Program-made: the position numbers and the translations under genes
Notes under the pieces: model-generated
What the model saw: only the letters and a program-made list of their open reading frames with translations
Told to the model about the DNA's origin: nothing
The model's database searches: none
Origin: an uncultured Pelagibacteraceae bacterium
GTDB lineage: Bacteria > Pseudomonadota > Alphaproteobacteria > Pelagibacterales > Pelagibacteraceae
Assembly: GCA_902569105.1 (NCBI GenBank)
Contig: CACFTE010000008.1
Coordinates: forward strand, 1-52,832
Reading direction: 5' to 3'
DNA length: 52,832 bases
In this document: piece after piece, positions 45,140 through 52,832 of the stretch
Position numbering within the stretch: position 1 is the first letter of the stretch
Layout: each line of letters opens with the position of its first letter

Positions 45140-46141
45140 TTAAAAATTAAGTTTCTCAATCCTTTTTGATGAAATAGATTTCTTTGCAGCGTTTGCCATT
45201 ATCAAAGCTCTCCTACCTTCCTCAAATAATGCAAGTGGTTTAATATTTTTTTTTATAAATTTTGCAAAATCATATAGTTGATTTTTATAAGCATCTTTAT
45301 AACGTTCGACAAAGAAATGCATTAAAGGAGATTTACTGGACGTAGTGTTATTTGAATAAAAACTTATCTCATCATTTCTTTTATTTTCAGAAATAATCAT
45401 TCCTTTTGATCCAAATAACTCAATTCTTTGATCATATCCAAAACTACAATGTCTAGAATTTGTTATTGTACATTGAACACCTTTTTTCGATTTTATTAAA
45501 CAAGATGCTAATTCGTAATCTTTTATTTTATTAAATCTATTATCGGAAATATTGCTACCAGTAGCAATTAGACTTTTGGGCTCATCATTTCCCAAATAAA
45601 ATCTTACTAAATCAAAATCGTGAATCATCATATCTTTAAATATTCCTCCAGACTCTTTAAGATATTTAATTGACGGTGGGGCAGGATCACGACTAGTTAT
45701 TATAACTTTTTCAAGTTTTCCAATTTTTCCTTTAATAAGTTCTTTTTTTAAATTATTATGACCTGGATCATATCTTCTATTAAAACCCAATTGAATTTTT
45801 GGATTAAATCTACTAATTTTTTTTTTACAGCTATTGATTTTATTAATATTTAAATCTAATGGTTTTTCGCAGAAAATCGCTTTTTTATATTTTACTGCCT
45901 CGAGTATAAGTTTAATATGTGTTGAGGTAGTTGATGCTATGAATACTGCATCTATTTCTCTGTCTTTAAATGCAATTGATGGATTATAAATTGGGTTTGA
46001 TTTTAATTCTTTTGAAATTTTGAGTGTGAGCTTTTTATTAATATCATATACATATTTCAACTTAAATTCTTTGTTTCTCATTAAGTTTTTACCATGCATA
46101 ACACCAATTCTGCCAAGACCTAATAAAGCTATGTTAATCAT
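45140..46141 (-). CDS. iolG: Gfo/Idh/MocA oxidoreductase, probable inositol 2-dehydrogenase
   Basis: 333 residues. The Rossmann motif is ALLGLGRIGVMHGKNL; catalytic-region residues are in FCEKPLDLN (Lys), GFNRRYDPGHNNL and GGIFKDMMIHDFDLVRFYLG (Asp/His). This matches IolG, which oxidises myo-inositol to 2-keto-myo-inositol with NAD. It faces the iolE gene and leads into the transporter genes on the same strand (107-bp gap). Other sugar or cyclitol dehydrogenases of the family remain possible. Confidence 0.8.
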   Translation of the reverse strand: MINIALLGLGRIGVMHGKNLMRNKEFKLKYVYDINKKLTLKISKELKSNPIYNPSIAFKDREIDAVFIASTTSTHIKLILEAVKYKKAIFCEKPLDLNINKINSCKKKISRFNPKIQLGFNRRYDPGHNNLKKELIKGKIGKLEKVIITSRDPAPPSIKYLKESGGIFKDMMIHDFDLVRFYLGNDEPKSLIATGSNISDNRFNKIKDYELASCLIKSKKGVQCTITNSRHCSFGYDQRIELFGSKGMIISENKRNDEISFYSNNTTSSKSPLMHFFVERYKDAYKNQLYDFAKFIKKNIKPLALFEEGRRALIMANAAKKSISSKRIEKLNF

Positions 46142-46195
46142 TTTTTTTGTTTGAAATTAAAATTCTTTTTAATATCTTAACTAAAATTATTTATT

Positions 46196-47098
46196 ATGTC
46201 AGTAAAATTAGGAGTAGCCCCAATAGCTTGGAGTAACGATGATATGCCTGAGTTAGGAGGCGAAACTACTTTAGAGCAGTGTTTGGAGGAAGCTAGTAAA
46301 GCTGGATATATTGGCATTGAGTCTGGTGGGAAATTTCCAAAAAAATCTACTGAATTAATACCCAAGCTAGACAAGTATAATTTAAGTTTATGTTCAGGAT
46401 GGTATGGAGCAAACCTAAGAAAAAATTCAGTAAATGAGGAAAAACAAAATTTACAACAACAATTAAAACTGTTTCAAGATTGTAAATCTCCATGCATAGT
46501 TTTTGCTGAAGTATCCGGCTCTATTCAAGGAGATCCAAATAGAAAACTCTCTACACGACCTCAGATGGATAATGAGGAATGGAAAAGTTTTTGTCAAAAA
46601 ATTTCAGAAATGGGAAAATATTTAGAAGATCAGGGTATGCCACTTGCCTATCATCATCATATGGGAACAGTAATTGAAACTCAAGAAGATACAGAAAGAC
46701 TAATGGAAAGTACGCATGACAGTGTAAAATTAACTTTAGATACAGGCCATATGTTATTTGCCAAAGGAGATTCAAAAAAAATATTTGAAAATTTCAGTGG
46801 TAGACTTCAACATGTTCATTGTAAAGATATAAGAAAAAATGTTCTTGAGAAATCCTTAAAAGAAGATTTAAGTTTTAGAGGAGCTTTTCTAGAAGGAGCC
46901 TTTACAGTTCCTGGTGATGGGTGCATAGATTATAAACCTTTATTTGATATTTTAAAAAAAAATAATTATTCGGGCTGGTTAGTAGTTGAAGCTGAGCAAG
47001 ATCCTAAGAAAGCCAACCCTCTTGAGTATGCAATTAAAGGTTACAAATATTTAACTGAAACTTTAAATAAATCTGATATTAAGATTGATAATAAGTGA
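46196..47098 (+). CDS. iolE: myo-inosose-2 dehydratase
   Basis: 300 residues, xylose-isomerase-like TIM barrel. The start KLGVAPIAWSNDDMPELGGETTLEQCLEEASKAGY is diagnostic for IolE. AYHHHMGTVIETQED, TLDTGHMLFA, HVHCKDIRK and the C-terminal VPGDGCIDYKPLFDIL region carry metal ligands and catalytic residues. It dehydrates 2-keto-myo-inositol. Divergent from iolG (54 bp) and back to back with the pilin-like gene (stops adjacent, no gap). Confidence 0.92.
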   Translation: MSVKLGVAPIAWSNDDMPELGGETTLEQCLEEASKAGYIGIESGGKFPKKSTELIPKLDKYNLSLCSGWYGANLRKNSVNEEKQNLQQQLKLFQDCKSPCIVFAEVSGSIQGDPNRKLSTRPQMDNEEWKSFCQKISEMGKYLEDQGMPLAYHHHMGTVIETQEDTERLMESTHDSVKLTLDTGHMLFAKGDSKKIFENFSGRLQHVHCKDIRKNVLEKSLKEDLSFRGAFLEGAFTVPGDGCIDYKPLFDILKKNNYSGWLVVEAEQDPKKANPLEYAIKGYKYLTETLNKSDIKIDNK

Positions 47099-47599
47099 TT
47101 ATCTATAAATCGATGTTAACTCGTTGTTGCCAGCTGCAACACATGGAGATTTAAAACAAGTACCAACTATCCATTCTGAACCTGGTTCAGCTTGAAAATT
47201 CGAAGACATTAAAAAAATAACACCCATTTCGACAGTTTGACCTGCTTTACCTTCAGCTTTTATTCTTGGGTCTGGATCGGTTTTAACTTTTGTATCATCA
47301 GAAAAAGGATTTTCTATTTGAAGATTATTATTTATATAATTTACAACCTTATCTGCTATCCACTCTCCATTACATGGGTCACCCCAGACAGTTTTTAAAC
47401 TTTCATCTGAGTTACCACATTTATTCACTTCATTATTAATGAAATCCACAACTTTTTTATGATTTTCTTTAACAAGATTTGCTTTAGCTTCAACCTCTGG
47501 TCTGGTGCTTGCAGTCCAAATCAACATCCCAACAACATAGACTACTGATAATATTACCAATGTTTCTAATAGACCAAAATTTTTAAAATTAATTCTCAT
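47099..47599 (-). CDS. single-pass membrane or secreted protein, pilin-like N-terminus, function unknown
   Basis: 166 residues. A hydrophobic N-terminal helix (NFGLLETLVILSVVYVVGMLIWTAS, about 7-31) with a Glu near its start resembles a type IV pilin/pseudopilin core, but a canonical prepilin cleavage site (GFTLxE) is not intact. The remainder is soluble with four cysteines (NKCGNS, GDPCNGE, GTCFKSPC). It is co-directional and adjacent to the dehydrogenase, aldolase and aldehyde dehydrogenase genes. I do not recognise its family. Confidence 0.6.
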   Translation of the reverse strand: MRINFKNFGLLETLVILSVVYVVGMLIWTASTRPEVEAKANLVKENHKKVVDFINNEVNKCGNSDESLKTVWGDPCNGEWIADKVVNYINNNLQIENPFSDDTKVKTDPDPRIKAEGKAGQTVEMGVIFLMSSNFQAEPGSEWIVGTCFKSPCVAAGNNELTSIYR

Positions 47600-48561
47600 T
47601 AAAGTTTTATAGTTTTTGATTTGTCTAATTTTTTTTCAAAAAAATCAATAATATTTTGAATAGTTTCTTTACCCATTCTTACCATACATTCCTCAGTAAA
47701 GGCAGCTGTATGGGGACTTAAGAAAACTTTTTCATTTTTAAGCAATGGATTGTTTTGATCTGGTGGTTCTTTTTCGAAAACATCTAAGCCAGCTCCAAAA
47801 ATCAAATTTTCATTCAAAGCTCTATCTAAATCGATCTCGTTTATTACTCCTCCTCTTGCTGCATTTATAATTATACAGTTTTTTTTCATTGTTCTTAATA
47901 AATTGTAGTTAATTAAATTTTTTGTTTTATCATTTAGGGGTACATGCAATGAAACAGCATCCATATTTTTTATTGAATCTTCTAAATTTTCAACCTTTAT
48001 GCCCCCTAAACTCTCAACAACTTCTTTAGAAACAAAAGGGTCATAAACAAACACATTCATTTCAAATCCCTTACATCTTTTGATCAAACATTGTCCAATT
48101 CTTCCAAAACCAGCAATAAGAATATTTTTATTCCAAATTTCTATAGTTTTAGGAAGTTTGTTACGATTTGAAAAATTTCCAGATTTTACCGACTCATCAT
48201 ACATGCTTTTCCTTTTTGCAATATTTAAAAGCATAAATAAAACATGTTCAGCAACAGCAACAGCATTGGCAGTAGCGGTTATTGCTAAGGTGATATTTTT
48301 TTCTTTTGAAGCCGTAAGATCAATATTGTCATAACCAACACCATGTCTTGAAATAATTTTTAGATTTTTTGAACAATTAATTAATTCACCTGATAATTTT
48401 GCAGTTCTTATTGAAATAGCATCACAATTAGAAATTTTTGATTTTATATCCTGAGCATCTAAATTTTCTATAATTTCGTATTCATAATTTGAATTATCCA
48501 TTAAAAGTTTAATTCCAGCTTCATGAATAGGTTGGATAATTAAAATTTTTTTTTTTGACAC
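47599..48561 (-). CDS. D-2-hydroxyacid dehydrogenase
   Basis: 320 residues. The NAD-binding site is IAGFGRIGQCLIKRCKGF (about 150-167), with catalytic Arg in NAARGGVINEIDL, the Glu in DVFEKEPP and His in LSPHTAAFTEE. It resembles SerA and glycerate dehydrogenase but lacks the C-terminal ACT domain, so serine synthesis is less likely than oxidation of a hydroxyacid. It forms an operon with the aldolase and aldehyde dehydrogenase genes. Confidence 0.85.
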   Translation of the reverse strand: MSKKKILIIQPIHEAGIKLLMDNSNYEYEIIENLDAQDIKSKISNCDAISIRTAKLSGELINCSKNLKIISRHGVGYDNIDLTASKEKNITLAITATANAVAVAEHVLFMLLNIAKRKSMYDESVKSGNFSNRNKLPKTIEIWNKNILIAGFGRIGQCLIKRCKGFEMNVFVYDPFVSKEVVESLGGIKVENLEDSIKNMDAVSLHVPLNDKTKNLINYNLLRTMKKNCIIINAARGGVINEIDLDRALNENLIFGAGLDVFEKEPPDQNNPLLKNEKVFLSPHTAAFTEECMVRMGKETIQNIIDFFEKKLDKSKTIKL

Positions 48562-48567
48562 TTTTGT

Positions 48568-49359
48568 TTAGTATGCTTTTGACTGTTCTTTAGATTTTAT
48601 AGTCTTGAGTTTTGAAACTGCTTCTTTTGCACCTGCGCTCATATATCTTTGATCAGAGCCAATAGTTACTAAGTTAAATCCTAGATCTAGCATTTTTTTT
48701 GCATATTCCGGTGTAGCATTATGAATACCTGCAAAAATTTTATTTTTTTTTGCATGCTCTAATATATTTAAAATTTCTTTATACGTAGGTGATCCTTCAG
48801 GCTTATCAAAAGCAGGTTGTTCACCTATTGCAAGACTTAAATCTGCTGGACCAATATATATTCCATCAATACCAGCGGTGCTCATTATTTCATCGAGTTT
48901 ATTTAATGCCTCTTTAGTTTCTATCATTGCAATTTTTAGTATTTCTTCATTTGCTTGTTCACCATAATCTCCACCTCCGTAAATTAATCCTCTGATAGGG
49001 CCAAAACTTCTATATCCTTTTGGTGGGTACATGCATGCTTGTACAAATTTTTCAGCTTCAGTTTTATTACTAACCATTGGACATATTACACCATAACAAC
49101 CTGCATCTAAGATTTTCATTATTTGCCCTGGCTCATTCCAATTTACTCTAGCAAGCGGTGTTACATCTGTTGTTGATATAGCCTGCAACATTTGAAGTGC
49201 ATTTGGATAATCTATTACTCCATGTTGCATATCTATAGTTAAAGAATCCCATCCTTGGTGAGACATTACTTCAGCAGAAAAAGAGCTTGGAATTTGAAGC
49301 CAACCATTTACAACTGGTTTACCTTCTTGCATCATCTTTTTAACTTTATTTTGTTTCAT
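48568..49359 (-). CDS. HpcH/HpaI-family aldolase
   Basis: 263 residues. WDSLTIDMQHGVIDYPNALQML, VICPMVSNKTEAEKFVQA, the PPKGYRSFGPIRG loop, AMIETKEALNKLDEIM and the metal-site GIYIGPADLSLAIG fit class II 2-oxo acid aldolases. They split 2-keto-3-deoxy acids to pyruvate or a related oxoacid and an aldehyde. Exact substrate unknown. It lies between the 2-hydroxyacid dehydrogenase and aldehyde dehydrogenase genes, with gaps of 6 bp and 1 bp. Confidence 0.87.
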   Translation of the reverse strand: MKQNKVKKMMQEGKPVVNGWLQIPSSFSAEVMSHQGWDSLTIDMQHGVIDYPNALQMLQAISTTDVTPLARVNWNEPGQIMKILDAGCYGVICPMVSNKTEAEKFVQACMYPPKGYRSFGPIRGLIYGGGDYGEQANEEILKIAMIETKEALNKLDEIMSTAGIDGIYIGPADLSLAIGEQPAFDKPEGSPTYKEILNILEHAKKNKIFAGIHNATPEYAKKMLDLGFNLVTIGSDQRYMSAGAKEAVSKLKTIKSKEQSKAY

Positions 49360-49360
49360 C

Positions 49361-50803
49361 TTATGACTTAAGACCTAGATGGGTATATTTAACATTTAGA
49401 TAATCTTTAATTGCCATTGATCCACCCTCACGACCATAACCTGTTTGTTTAATGCCTCCAAAAGGAGCCTCGGCAACAGCAACCGCGGCTGTGTTTACAG
49501 CAACTGTTCCACTTTCCATTAATTCTGAAGCTTTATTAGCTTGTTCCATAGAATTTGTGTAAATATAACTACATAGACCAAGATCATTATCATTTGCTCT
49601 TTCAATAATTTCATCAAAAGTTTTAAAAGAAAGCATTGGTACCAATGGTCCAAAAGGTTCTTGTTTCATAATGGTGAAATCATCTTTAACATCATCAAAA
49701 ATTGTTGGTTCATAAAAATAACCTTTATTAAAACCCGAAGGTCTTTTACCACCTAGTAAAACCTTACCTCCTTCTTTTTTTGTGATTTCAACAAGTTCCT
49801 CAATTTCTCCTAATCTTTTAGATGTAGTTAATGGTCCTAACTGCACATCTTTATCTAGACCATTCCCAATTTTTAATTTTTTTGTTCTATCAATAAACGC
49901 TTTGATAAATTCATCTTTTTTCTTTTCTTGAATATAAAATCTATTCGGCGAAATACAAACTTGTCCATTATTTCTAAATTTTGCAGTGATAGCCATATCA
50001 GCAACTTTATTTATATCCACATCATCAAAAACTATAAATGGTGAATGACCACTGAGCTCCATAGTAACTCTTTGAACTTTATCTGCAGCTTTTTTCAAAA
50101 TTAATTTTCCGACTCTAGTTGATCCGGTGATTGAAACCTTTTTTACAATATCAGACTCTAATAATTCATTTGATATTTCAGCAGGATCTCCAGATAAAAG
50201 ATTTACAACACCCGGTGGCACACCTGCTTCTTTACAAATATCCACTAATTCCATAACAGTACCAGGCGTAATTACATCAGGTTTACAAATAACTGAACAA
50301 CCTGCAGCTAAAGCAGTAGAAATTTTCCTTGCAGCTAAGACTAATGGAAAATTCCAGGGCACTAATGCAGCAACTACTCCTACTGGTTGGTAATAAACAT
50401 GCACCCTAGTGTCAGGAAATCTACTTTCAACAGTTTGCCCATAAATTCTTTTTGTTTCTTCTGCGTTCCATTCAAATATATCCGCAGCTCCACCTGTTTC
50501 ACCAATTCCTTCTGCCAATGGTTTTCCCACCTCAAGAGTTAACCATTTAGCTAAAACATCTTGCTTTTGCCTCATCAAATCTGCAATTTTCCTAATTGTG
50601 TAAGATCTTTTCCATGGAGTGGTATTTTTCCAAACTTGCAGTCCTTTCTCTGCAGATTTTAATGCTTTCTGAACATCTACAGAAGACGCCTTTGAAGCTT
50701 TTCCTATTACTTCTTCAGTAGCAGGATTTATAACATCATAAGTTTCTTTTTTTTCGGCTTGTTGCCACTTACCGTCAATGAATTGTCCAAATTTACTATA
50801 CAT
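49361..50803 (-). CDS. NAD(P)-dependent aldehyde dehydrogenase
   Basis: 480 residues from the ATG at 50803 (MYSKFGQFIDGKWQQ); the longer frame to 50902 crosses the iolD start and was rejected. NAD-site ALVPWNFPLVLAARKI, the GSTRVGK turn, general-base Glu in TMELSGHSPF and the catalytic Cys in NNGQVCISPNRF are present. The type is close to succinate-semialdehyde dehydrogenase. In this operon it may oxidise the aldehyde released by the aldolase, or malonate semialdehyde from inositol. First gene of the operon, divergent from iolD with 54 bp between. Confidence 0.88.
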   Translation of the reverse strand: MYSKFGQFIDGKWQQAEKKETYDVINPATEEVIGKASKASSVDVQKALKSAEKGLQVWKNTTPWKRSYTIRKIADLMRQKQDVLAKWLTLEVGKPLAEGIGETGGAADIFEWNAEETKRIYGQTVESRFPDTRVHVYYQPVGVVAALVPWNFPLVLAARKISTALAAGCSVICKPDVITPGTVMELVDICKEAGVPPGVVNLLSGDPAEISNELLESDIVKKVSITGSTRVGKLILKKAADKVQRVTMELSGHSPFIVFDDVDINKVADMAITAKFRNNGQVCISPNRFYIQEKKKDEFIKAFIDRTKKLKIGNGLDKDVQLGPLTTSKRLGEIEELVEITKKEGGKVLLGGKRPSGFNKGYFYEPTIFDDVKDDFTIMKQEPFGPLVPMLSFKTFDEIIERANDNDLGLCSYIYTNSMEQANKASELMESGTVAVNTAAVAVAEAPFGGIKQTGYGREGGSMAIKDYLNVKYTHLGLKS

Positions 50804-50857
50804 AATTTTTATTTTATGGTTTATTAAGTGAAATTTTAAGGGAATATATCTACAAAT

Positions 50858-52702
50858 ATGAAAAAAATAAAGCTTACTTGTGCGCATGCAATTATAAAAC
50901 ATCTAATTGCGCAAAAAATTCTAATTGATGGTAAAAAAGAACCATTATTTGCTGGTGCTTTTGGAATTTTTGGTCATGGAAATGTAGCTTGTTTAGGTCA
51001 AGCATTAGAGGAAAACAAAGATAGTCTTCCAACATTTAGAGGTCATCACGAACAAAACATGGCCCTTACTGGCATAGCATACGCTAGAGCAAAAAGAAGA
51101 AAACAGATTTTTGTAGCAACAAGTTCGGTTGGACCCGGTTCAACAAATATGGTTACTGCTGCTGCAGTTGCTATGAGCAACAGATTACCAATTCTATTTT
51201 TACCAGGTGATACTTATGCAAATAGAATTCCTGATCCTGTTCTTCAACAAGTTGAGCACTTTAATAATCCAAGCATTACTCAAAATGATGCTTTTAAGCC
51301 TGTTACAAGATATTTTGATAGAATAACAAGGCCAGAACAAATTTTACAAACCTTACCTCAAGCTATTCAAGTAATGTTAGATCCAGCTGATTGTGGACCA
51401 GCATGTATTTCACTAAGCCAAGATATACAAGGTGAGACTTTTGAATATCCTGAGGAGTTTTTTAAAGAAAGAGTCCATAATATAAGAAGACCTCGTCCTG
51501 ATGATTTTCAAATTAAAGAAGCGGCAGAAAAAATTAAAAAATCTAAAAATCCAATAATAATTTCTGGGGGAGGAGTTTTTTATTCTGAGGCAATGGAAGA
51601 TTTATCTAACTTTGCAATGAAACACAACATACCTGTAACTCAAACTGTAATGGGATACTCTACAATGAAAAGAGATCATTCTCATTTTTTAGGACCAATA
51701 GGTGGATTAGGTGGAAAGGCAGCAAATAATTTTGCCAAAAAAACTGATCTTGCAATTGCTGTAGGAACTAAACTTGGAGATTTCACTACGGGTTCCTGGG
51801 CCAATTTTGAAAATCCTAACTTTTCTCTAGTTTCAGTCAATGTCTCTAGATTTGATGCTAATAAACATATGGCACAGTCAGTGATAGGAGATGCAAAAGT
51901 AACTTTAAATGAATTATCTCAAGCATTAGGAAATTGGAAAGCCCCAGATGATTGGTATAAAAAATCAAGAGAAGAATTAAAATCTTGGAATGAATATGTT
52001 GATAAAGAAAGTGGACCAACAAATCAGAAGTTGCCAAGTTATGCTCATGCTGTTGGAGCAGTTTACAGAAATTCAGACTCATCAGATATAGCTGTAACTG
52101 CTGCTGGAGGCTTAGTTGGTGAGGTAGTTCAAATTTGGAGACCAAGAGAATTAAACACTCATGAAACAGAATGGGGTTTTAGTTGTATGGGATATGAAAT
52201 TTCAGGAGCACTAGGAGTAAAAATGGCAAATCCAGACAAAGAAGTAATAGCATTCGTAGGAGATGGATCATATCTCTTATATAACTCTGATATTTATTCA
52301 TCAGTTATTACAAATAATAAATTGATAATTATAGTATGCGATAATGGAGGTCATGCAGTTATAAATAGACTTCAATTATTTAAAGGTGGGAAAGAATTTA
52401 ATTGTCTTTTTGAGTCTTCAAACATCTCTAATTTAGTAAATGTAAATTTTGCAAAACACGCAGAAAGTATGGGTGCAAAATCTGAAGAAGTAAACACTAT
52501 AAGTGAGTTAGAAGACGCTTTTAAAAGAGCAAAAAAATCTAAAATTACTTATGTAATTTCAATTAAAACACATTCTTATCAGTGGCTTGAGGGTTCTGCG
52601 TACTGGGAGAGCCCAACACTTGAAATACCTAAAACCAAAGAAAATGAAGAGGCTTTAAAACTTCATAAAGAAGGTAAATCAAAGCAAAGACAGGGTGTAT
52701 AA
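50858..52702 (+). CDS. iolD: 3D-trihydroxycyclohexane-1,2-dione acylhydrolase
   Basis: 614 residues, thiamine-diphosphate enzyme. LFAGAFGIFGHGNVACLGQAL and TFRGHHEQNMALTGIAYARA open the first domain, the catalytic Glu being in HHEQ. The ThDP motif is GDGSYLLYNSDIYSS to VCDNGGHAVINRL near 467-500. It opens the cyclohexane ring to 5-deoxyglucuronate in inositol breakdown. A further oxidoreductase gene starts 6 bp downstream. iolB and iolC are not in the window. Confidence 0.95.
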   Translation: MKKIKLTCAHAIIKHLIAQKILIDGKKEPLFAGAFGIFGHGNVACLGQALEENKDSLPTFRGHHEQNMALTGIAYARAKRRKQIFVATSSVGPGSTNMVTAAAVAMSNRLPILFLPGDTYANRIPDPVLQQVEHFNNPSITQNDAFKPVTRYFDRITRPEQILQTLPQAIQVMLDPADCGPACISLSQDIQGETFEYPEEFFKERVHNIRRPRPDDFQIKEAAEKIKKSKNPIIISGGGVFYSEAMEDLSNFAMKHNIPVTQTVMGYSTMKRDHSHFLGPIGGLGGKAANNFAKKTDLAIAVGTKLGDFTTGSWANFENPNFSLVSVNVSRFDANKHMAQSVIGDAKVTLNELSQALGNWKAPDDWYKKSREELKSWNEYVDKESGPTNQKLPSYAHAVGAVYRNSDSSDIAVTAAGGLVGEVVQIWRPRELNTHETEWGFSCMGYEISGALGVKMANPDKEVIAFVGDGSYLLYNSDIYSSVITNNKLIIIVCDNGGHAVINRLQLFKGGKEFNCLFESSNISNLVNVNFAKHAESMGAKSEEVNTISELEDAFKRAKKSKITYVISIKTHSYQWLEGSAYWESPTLEIPKTKENEEALKLHKEGKSKQRQGV

Positions 52703-52708
52703 TCTTAA

Positions 52709-52832
52709 ATGAATAAAATATTTAAGGTAGGTCTGATTGGTTGTGGACATATAGCTGAAACATATTTTCGAGCACATAAATACTTTAATAATTTTAAAAT
52801 TATTAAATGTGCAGATATTAATCGTGAAGCTG
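52709..52832 (+). CDS. Gfo/Idh/MocA oxidoreductase, N-terminal part (partial)
   Basis: Only the first 41 residues are in the window. FKVGLIGCGHIAETYFRAH is the NAD-binding Rossmann start of a Gfo/Idh/MocA dehydrogenase. It follows iolD by 6 bp and is presumably a second cyclitol or sugar dehydrogenase of the inositol cluster, so inositol isomers or related compounds may also be used. Confidence 0.75.
   Translation, partial: MNKIFKVGLIGCGHIAETYFRAHKYFNNFKIIKCADINREA

Noticed and set aside
50804..50902. Long form of the aldehyde dehydrogenase starting at 50902
   Set aside because: The extra 33 residues do not resemble the family and run through the iolD start; the ATG at 50803 fits family length.
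1..52832. CRISPR, tRNA, rRNA, phage or IS elements
   Set aside because: No spaced identical repeats, no tRNA-like cloverleaf in the gaps, and no transposase or integrase products were found.

Overview
The window is almost certainly from a SAR11-type alphaproteobacterium (Pelagibacterales). The evidence is very high A+T, genes packed with overlapping start and stop codons, no intergenic space above about 140 bp, an alphaproteobacterial AspRS signature (DEDARSDRSPGEF), an NDUFA12-family complex I subunit, the DUF2155 and DUF1244 families, an IscR-led suf operon, and a frcABC-type sugar transporter beside inositol genes. No phage, IS element, CRISPR, tRNA or rRNA was seen. This is core and light-accessory chromosome.

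Layout. 1-8.8 kb: end of hda, aspS, an orphan TSCPD/NrdJ-C-terminal-like gene, NDUFA12 and DUF2155 genes, accC-accB-aroQ, thiS-thiG, and an RNase E/G gene split by a 1-nt frameshift in a T9 run. 8.8-17.5 kb: PBP1A, prfB with the classic programmed +1 frameshift, an AsmA-like protein, tyrS, anmK, an alpha/beta hydrolase. 17.5-23.8 kb: iscR-sufB-sufC-sufD-sufS-sufU-sufT-sufA behind a near-perfect type 1 IscR site. 23.8-31 kb: a 62-aa unknown, glnA, NAD(P)H-hydrate dehydratase, YbaK-like deacylase, two EamA transporters, a homocysteine methyltransferase with a TauE-like exporter, moaB, DUF1244. 31-41.6 kb: a molybdenum-enzyme block with coxG-like, coxS-L-M (form II), split XdhC genes, a secreted hydrolase, a MocA-like nucleotidyltransferase, msrPQ and moaE-D-C-A. 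41.7-52.8 kb: a GYD-domain gene, a sugar ABC transporter with iolG, iolE and iolD, an aldehyde dehydrogenase / HpcH aldolase / 2-hydroxyacid dehydrogenase operon, a pilin-like gene, and the start of another Gfo/Idh/MocA oxidoreductase.

How the genes work together. moaABCDE, moaB, MocA and XdhC make and insert molybdenum cofactor for two Mo enzymes encoded here: the CoxL-type hydroxylase and MsrP. The transporter and iolG/E/D form the front half of inositol (cyclitol) catabolism; iolB, iolC and iolJ are not visible in the window. The most notable sequence-level signals are the frameshifted RNase E/G without a zinc-link, the prfB recoding site, the IscR operator, the terminator between the sugar-binding protein and its permease, and convergent gene pairs that abut or overlap at their stop codons.
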